Of a stretch of 64,000 nt of DNA, positions 24,301 through 33,300 are shown one piece after another. Made by a program: the position numbers and the translations under genes. Numbering within the stretch: position 1 is the first letter of the stretch; every line of letters starts with the position of its first letter. Source of the stretch: Epinephelus fuscoguttatus (taxonomy: Eukaryota > Chordata > Actinopteri > Perciformes > Serranidae); the NCBI RefSeq assembly GCF_011397635.1, contig NC_064756.1, positions 37,584,133-37,648,132 of the forward strand. Reading direction: 5' to 3'. The notes under the pieces were generated by a model that saw only the letters and a program-made list of their open reading frames with translations, was not told where the DNA came from and did not search any database.

Positions 24301-27300
24301 TTGGTCTGAAGCTTTAGTCATAATCCACCACTCTCTCTCAGATTAAACACGATTTCATTGGGTATGTTTACATGCACACTAAAATTCCCCTATTATTCTG
24401 AATATGACAATATTCTAAATTTATTACGGGTCAGGTAAACAACATATTGTTTGGATTTTTTCTATTAAACCATATTTCAAATGTAGCATTTTCCAATTAA
24501 GACAAGTAAGATAAGCTGTTATCAACTGGGTTTTAATTGCATTATTTGGACATGTATACAGCCCTTTCAGAAAACGCATCTGAACTGAGATTTCAATCGC
24601 AATTTGCGACAAACTGCCTCTTGCCTGTTGGTTTGGTTGGCTCTTTCTGTTGTCATGGAGACGTTATACACAAACCAACTCACCAACAGTCTGCAAGGCT
24701 ATAGATACATGCCCAAAAGAAAATCCCACATTTCTGGTCTGAAGGAGAAACACACCTACTTTTAAATGCTATTAAAGCTATTAAAGACTTGGATATCAGG
24801 TTTTTGGATGTGCGCAAATATCACAACACCAACCTTTTCAAGGTGGTTGAAGAAAGGAAAGAGGGTGGATGTGTATGCACGGTCCAACAAGTCTGCCACT
24901 GCTAAGAGAACTTTGAAAAAAATGCTATTCTGATGAAATGGTGCAAAACACGGCTCTAGCCTTCCATTTACAATACAATACAATACAATATTAGAGGAAT
25001 ATTAATTTTTATTAGTAAACAGCTCAGAAGGAATACTGTCTTTTTCAGAATATGGGCAAAAACTGGATTATTTTGTGCATGTAACGTAATGTGTGTTGAA
25101 AATCAAAACAAAACAGGTGTATCAGACAATGTGTAGCTAAGTATCATAGTTCATCAGCACTCACTTTGGATTTCCTGTCCATGCCACCTGGTGTTCCAAC
25201 CGGTGTCCCTCCATCTCCTCCATCTCCTCCACCTCCTCCTCCTCCTCCTCCTCCTCCTCTTCCCCTTCCTCTCCTTCCTCCTCTGCGCCCTGGTCCTCCT
25301 GACTCCCCATGTTCTCCATCTCTGGGTGTCCTAGGTTCCCATTCTCTCCTCTCCTGGCGGCCTCCACCTCTCTGACCTCCCCGACCCATTCGTCCCGACC
25401 CCGTCCTCCTGGGAGGGCTGTGGCTGTCGTTCGGCCCTCCTCGGTGGCCGTCGCTCTCCTCAGATGTCTTCCGGCCACGAGGCGTCCCGGGTTTCCAGTC
25501 GTTCACCACTCTCTTGTCCTGCAGGAAACACACACATATAATACAGTATGGACAGTAAGTTTAGTTGAGTGCCACATTTAAATAATTTCATTCAGCATGT
25601 CGAGCAGATGGTCTCAACAAGACAAGCAGGGGCTTCAGGAGCCATAGAAAAAAGCTTCACATGGTGAACAAGATGATATGGATTAGAGGTCTGATTAAGC
25701 ACGTTTGGGTCCAACCCGACCTAACAGGATAAGACCAGGGCGGAATGTTGTTTCTCATTTTTCCTCAGGGCTTGAAACAAATCATATTCTCGCCAATTTA
25801 CTGTTTTTTCCTTGAAAAAAAAAATGCTGGTTTTTGTGTATAAATGACAAGAAATGTAATGGATTGAAACAAGAGGCAAAGAGAGAGAAAGAGAGGTGGA
25901 CTGAGACTGAGAGAGGCAAAAGTGATGGAACAACAGAGCAATACATTGGAGAACTGGGTTGAGAGATAGCACACATACTATAGAGGGACGGAAAACGTGA
26001 GAAAGAGAGAGACGGACTGCAAGGTGACTTGCTTGACTGTGTTTGCTTTTGCCTTCCCAGCAGTGGGAGAGATGTGCGTAGCATGCAGGGAAAAAGCAGT
26101 GATCATCATCTGTGCGCTGCATCACCATGGACCACCAAGCACACTAGATGCATCGAGGGGCGCAGCCCGCTCTGCCTAACCTGTCCTAAACGAGACATCA
26201 GTAGTCTGTTGTCTCGTTTAGGACAGGTTAGGCAGAGCGGGCTGCCTAACCTGTCCTAAACGAGACAACAGACTACTGAAAAAACAGAAGGAACAGGAGG
26301 AGACTTGATACGAGGAAACATGTCAGCCGTTACCTTGTAATAAATATTTTAATATTTGAAAAAGAAATATAAAAAAATATAATACACATATACTGTAAAT
26401 AATATATAATTTACAGTACTAATTTGGGTTTTTAATCTGGCTCAGGCCCAAAACGCTGCTGTGGGTTGGGTTTGTATTGGGCTTGTACAGAAACTGTGCA
26501 GGTTTATGTAGAGTTGGGCCTGATTTTTTGGGCCAATCAGAGCTCTAATAAGGACTGATATGAAAATTAAAATTAAAATCAACAATTAGAACAATTAGAA
26601 AAACATGCATGATTTTCTTGTAGAAAATAAAGAAATAATGATTTCAACTCTCTCGCACTAATAATAAACCACAGAGCAATTTCACATTTAGGATGTTGTA
26701 ACAGTACTGTTCACTGCTCTGCATTAAAACTCATCTTGGGTCACATGTATCAAACAGACTGTAAACAAATGCAAATCATTTGAACACGACTATCATATCC
26801 TGTTCTAGAAATTATATTTGGCTGGTAATAAAGTGGTAAATGCCTGAGGTCGTAAATTCTAGCAGCCAATTGGCTAATGGGGTTAAAAAAAAAAAAAAAA
26901 AAAAAAAGGATATCCCCTCCTTGATTTATCCCTGTACTTCGCAGTTAAACAGACTCAGTCTCCTCAATCTGAGGGATTGGTGCCATATAAAAAGGACAAA
27001 AGACGAATCAGGGCTATGGATTATGCAAATCTACAACATGAAGAAATCAGAGTGAGACAGGGAGAGGCAGCAATTGTTCATCATCATTTCAAAGAACTCT
27101 TAAAGTTCAGGGATCAGGAGTCTGTTGTCAAGCTGTAGAGAAGCTTGAACAGACTAATGAACCAAATATGACCTGCTGAGCTGGATTAAATATCATTCAG
27201 ACCGGTACACATGTGGAGCAAATGCCACCCTGCTGCCCTTCAGACCTGTTTTTGTCTTGTAACTGTTGCAGGTTGAACACTAGGGGTCTGTAGTCATCAG

Positions 27301-30300
27301 TGGTCATTTCTGAAGCAATCTGGACCTCAGTAGGCGCTGATGGCACTGTTATACCACCAACCCACTTGGACCAGATGATCAAAAACTTCAGCTGTCCAAC
27401 AGACACACAGAGAAGTATCAGCTGAATTTGCAGCTCCTCTCGGCTTTACAGAGCTCTGTATGTTCAGTTCACTGTTAAGCTGTCCGGCCAACAACTTTAC
27501 TGTTTTGTTTCATTGTCACCGCTCTCATTACGCTGTTTTCGGTTGCAGCAGGCAGCTGTTTACAGAGATAAAGCTCTAAAACCCACTGCACACTACCTGC
27601 TCAGCATCAGACAGCAGACAGACACAGGTGGAGACTAGCTGGTGAGCGTAGTGGAGCATTTAGCAGCTAAAGAGACATTTGAAGGATATTTTTCCCAAGA
27701 GTTGCTGAAGACAAGAAACATAGCAAAACGAGAGGGAGTATTGGACTTACATTCATCAGCTGGACACAAACATGATTACTAATGATTGATCATGTTGCTC
27801 TGACTTGGCTGGATGTGTGAATAAGCAACTGTTTGATAACAAGTTCAACAAAAGGTGATTATATGTAAATGTTGTTTCTGCTGCCTCCAAGTGGCCAAAA
27901 TAGTGTAGTTATTTGTAAAAGAAACATTTCACTGTTGGAAAAGAAGGTCCTATAATAAAATTGGGCTGTCTGTGCAGTAGGAGGATGGACAAATCACAAA
28001 TCCCATTGTAATGTTACAGAAGAGAGCTTTAAGAATTAAAAACTACACAAATAATGTATAAAGTAAAAACTAAGATGCTTCCAGACTGTATCCAGAAGTT
28101 GTTCAAAATTAAAGAGAGTCAGCATGAACTAAAAGGAACTTGTGTAACACTTAAAGAAGTTAATTTGTGGAATGGTTTTGAATTGAAACAGTGTGAAACA
28201 CTTGACAGATTAAAAAATAAATACATAAACAAATGTAAGATGATTAAGAAATATAAAATGGAGTTACTAAAGCCAGTGTGTGTATATGAATATTTGTTTG
28301 GGACTTTGGGATATATAGAATAGACATATATTTTGTTTGCTTGTTTCATTTATTTAAATGTATAATTCTAAAGAGAGCAGTATAAAACAATTCATGTAAA
28401 AGGGTACGTGCTTTAAGCCAAGGCTAAATACTAAATACTTTTAGTATTAGTGCTGCTGTACATGACTAGAGAAAACACAGGAAAAGGGCTTTGGCATTTG
28501 CTTTTGCTCAAGAAGCAGAATTCCTACACTACCAGAATGCACTGCGCTGCACCGGACCAATGAATTCCCCTGCTGGTGGGTGACATAATGCAAACATGCC
28601 AACAGGCATACAACAGGAGACAATATGGCAACCGGCTGGTAATAAGCGATCTCAAGTTACAGACATACAGGGCACTAAAATATGTTTCTGAAAACATTTC
28701 AGGTGAGAAAAAGGAAACGCAGTAACAGAATCTTGGTTTATATTTGATCAGCACTGCTTAGTTTTACTGTTTGATCAGAGTTCAGTCTGCGTTTATGAGA
28801 GACAGGGGCGGGTTTCTCTCTCTCGATCAGCTTCCATAGTCTTTGTGTCTACGCTGGGGAGCATACAAAAATGCAATCTGTAGTTTGAGCGACAGCCAGC
28901 GAAAATTTTGAGCTGAGAGATGATCAGGGAGATCTGGGCGCTGGTAAGATGGAGGGATGTTTACCATAGTTCATTTACACATACCGCCCACACTGTTGTG
29001 ATACAAAGCTGGTTGAAAATCAGCAAAGTATTCCTTTAAGGACAGTGCTTTTAATGTGAATGTCTATACAAATTCATGTTCAAAACATGCAACTACAAGC
29101 ATCGTATTCTGTTATTATTTATCATTTAATTTTTCAGATGCATGATCTGCATGCATACTGTTGCTGACCTGTTTTTTTTCTGGATATAATTTCTCAGACG
29201 GTGCAAGGGAGATTTCTGTGAAACCAACATCAATGCACTCCAGCTGTTTTCCTTTTTTTCACCCTTTAAAATGAGACTTCTAGGAAAAACTGAAAAGAAT
29301 GTAGTTCACAACATGACCTGTATATGTTCCAACAGTACTGCTGGTACACTAATGCATTACCACACTGTACATGAAAACAGAACTACACTGAAATGCATAC
29401 TGAGCATTATGAGTTGGATAAACTGATTACAGAGCTCTTCAGGATGTTTGTGCACTTAAATATGTTGACTACTCTGCACCAGGATCTGTTGTTACAACAT
29501 TATGTTGCTGTAACAGGTTGGTACAATCATCTCAGCTCTGTTTTTAAAAACAGCTGCCAGAAATGTTTTCAAATCAAATCAAGGATAAGCAGAGCTACAT
29601 GGATGGCTAACCAACACAGGAGCACACACTAAACTAATGAAAACAGTCATCTCATAAACTTTCACGTGAACTTTTATAATTTCAGTCTGTGTCACGTTTC
29701 ACGTGAGCAATTTGGGAAATTATTCAGTAGGACTGCTTTAAGGCAAAACTGAATTTACAAGATTTTTGCCTCAATGTGATGTGATGTTAAAATCACGAGA
29801 TTTAACAAGAACAGACATTCCTATCTGTTTATTTTATCTATACATGGTTCATTCAGTCAACATTCAGAACTATTAAACTTAACTAAAAAAGTGCACTGTT
29901 CGATTCTCACCACCCACTGGAACTAGGTGTTATCAGGACCCTACAACACAGAGCCGATAACATACCTACCAGTGCTCAGGCCCAAGGGAAAGAGCATGAA
30001 CATCTGAGGGAGGCTCTAAAAATTTGTGGTTATCCCAGTTGGACCTTTGTGAAAACAGCAGCCCGTTCCAGAAAGAACAAGGTGGGTGATGAAGAAAAGA
30101 ACAAACGCAATAACATTGTCATCCCCTATGTGTCTGGGGTATCTGAAAAACTCAGGAGGATCTTCAACAAACACTGCATCCCGGTGTATTTCAAACCCAG
30201 TAACACACTCAGACAAAGACTGGTACACCCAAAAGACCGTACACCACACACCCAGAAGAGCAACCTGGTGTACGCTGTCCAATGCAGTGAGGAATGTCCA

Positions 30301-33300
30301 GACTTGTACATTGGTGAAATAAAACCACCACTAAACAAACGCATGTTGTCGTCAGGGCAAGACTCAGCTGTCTATTTACACCTCAAGGAGAAAGTACACT
30401 CCTTTGAAGACAGCAATGTGCACAATTTGGACAGGGAAGACAGATGGTTTGAAAGAGGTGTAAAAGAAACCATCTATGTGAAATTGGAAAAACCATCTCT
30501 CAACAGAGGAGGAGGTCTGTGACACCACCTATCCCCCACCTATAATGCTGCAGGAGGTTTAACAACTTAACCTCTGAAAACAATGGTCATTCACAAATGG
30601 CCCCATATGATTCTAACAACTCCAATGACAACCGTTGCAGCAGGAGTTTCAACGACCGCTGTCGACACACCATTGGAGCACTAATGAACCAGTGACATCA
30701 CTGGCCTTGTGAAGACCTCCTCAGAGGTTAAATACCTGGGTGCTTCCACACCAGTTTGTCAGACTAGTTCCAGCCTAGTCAGACAAGCATGAACTGATGA
30801 AGCCTCTTGGATAAGAGGTGAAACGCCTTCTAAGACAAAACTAAGTCCAGCTGCATTCAAATCAATTACCTTGAGATAAATATGACCTGGATAAATGAGA
30901 ATATCTACAGGCACTGAGTAGAGTGCAGATCAGGTGAGTAAGTGACCGCCTGAGCTGACCATGGCAACCATAGACAATCCTTATTATTTCAGCAGATGCG
31001 GCACAGCATGTTTCAGAAGCGTCCCAGAAATACACGCCTCGTCTATTTATGCCGAAGCTGCAACACATTGCACAGAGCAGTTTTCCTAACACTGTAGATG
31101 AAATACAGATACAATATAATTAAGAGAATGAATGTTTAAATAAGTGAAAGTCTGCAACATATCTTTAATCCATGTTGTTCATAACTGACTTCAACAGTAC
31201 TAACTTTGTCTGTAGACTGCAAAACAGGAAATAACAATTAAAATAGACAAAAAAAGAAACCCCGCTTCTTACTTATTTAGCCATGTTGGAAGTTGAGATA
31301 TCAAGGAAAATGACCAAATCAACAAAATTTGTAAGTCTACACAATCAGGCAGGTAAAACACTCCGCTCCTGAAATGCTCTCAGTGTGGTATGAAGAGGTG
31401 CAGGGACCAGGGAACAAACGTGTCGCAGACATGGTTGGACAAGTCCCTCTCAGCTTCCTCACAGTTAAAATGGCAGCAAAAATGACAAAAATGGGAATTT
31501 ATTCATCTAGTAACATGTCTAACTTTAGTGGATCATAACATATTATGTATGGCATTAATCTGTAGATGCAGCGCTTCTTTTTCTGTGGACTTCAATTTTT
31601 GGGCTGCAACATCTCGCTTCACCTCTGCGGCTTTTAATTAGAGATGCACAATATTGGATTTTTTGCCAATATCTAACTTATTCAGGCGATATACCGTTAT
31701 CAATATATCCACTTTTCCTTCCCCCCGCCTAATTTTAGTGATCATCAAGTCTCTTCTGTGGTGGAATTAACATCATATTATGCGTGCATGGTCTTATCAC
31801 GATGGCCCACCAGCAGATGGAAACATGAAATAGAGGGCTTTTCAGTGTGTGTAATATTCATTCATTGTACCAACTAAGAAAAAGCATGTTGGCCAATTTT
31901 GATAGTTCATTTTAAAGCCGATATTGATAATGTGCCGATATTATTATGCATCCATACTTGTAATTAAAGACCCTACCTCTTTACCATTAATGTGCTTGCA
32001 GCTGGAGAATGACTGCGAATTTTTGTATGTAATATTTTAAGTGCTTCTTGAACTCATTTTTTATAAAATGATATTCCTTGTAGGTTTTCATGTGTATTAC
32101 TGAAAATATACAGTATGTATCCCAAATGCAACTGCCAGTCTACACGTGGGTAGAGGACTGATGCAGGGCATGATGGGTAGACTGGCAGGCATGTGGATGG
32201 TAAACTGATAAACACAGTAATGAGAACCTGTCAGAGTTTATCAGCTGCGTCTTCTGTCTGCAGGATCATCATAAACCAGATGAAGAGGTTATTTTTACAA
32301 CAACAAAACAACACCAATGATGGAAAGATGTGTCACAGCAATCTTAGAACTGATATTCACAGAGTTGTTTTATGGTGTTAATGGATGAATGTGTGTCTGT
32401 GTGACTGGAATTACGGGCTGCATCTAGCAAAAAAAAAAATTTCCTGAGACTTGCATATCTTTGAATGTTTTGCAATGAAGTGTTGCGTATTTAGGCTGCG
32501 CTACAAACATCTGCGACTCAACAAGGTGCTGAACGTCTGTTATACCCTGAGCACTGCCCGTCTAGTGTTTTTTTTTTTTGTGTGTGTGTCAAAAACATTC
32601 AATTTCAAGGTCAAACACAGCGCTCCCCACTGTCACTTTTTATTCAGCCATTCAGTCACAGTGGAGGAGGGACAAATACCACCACCAACCGTCACATCTT
32701 GCATGTACAAGTGCTGAAGAACAACAACAACGATGGAAGAGAAGTATGTTAATATACTGATATAAATCAATATATGTTTCCTTGTATGAACCTAAAAAGA
32801 TCAGCGGGTCTGTCCTATCATCCAGAGCTCTACCTCATGCCGACATGTCTACTTCTGCAGATATTCCATATCATACCAACCAGATGCAACCAAAGTGTCT
32901 CAGCTGAGAAAACGCTGCGCCTCCAAAGTGCCCTCAAACTCTCCCTCCTGGGTGGTTTATGAGGATAGCCTGATGTTTTCAGTGAGGAAAAAAAGCACTT
33001 TGATGGACACGGCTCCCTAGAGGTTAACTGATTAATCCCTGGTCAGTTCTTCCTGTTCACTGCTGTGGCTCAAAGGTAGAGCTGGTTGTCCACTAATCGG
33101 AATATCAGTGTTTCAATCCCTGGCTCCTCCAGTCTGCATGTCGAAGTATCCCTGAGCAAGATACTGAATGCCAAATTGCGCCCGATGGGTGTGTGAGTGT
33201 GTTAAAAAACAGAGTAGCAGGTGGCATCTTGTATGGTAGCCTCCGCCACCATTGAGTTAATGTGTATAAGTGTATAAATGTGATGTACATTGTGTAAAAA

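Noticed and set aside
23734-24309. 191-residue plus-strand frame
   Set aside because: It starts in the hAT element, crosses an antisense ccdc9 exon (23877-23960) and has no family similarity.
30770-30840. Calling a functional hammerhead ribozyme as an RNA gene
   Set aside because: Only the core words and one bulged stem were found; kept as a finding to test, not a feature.
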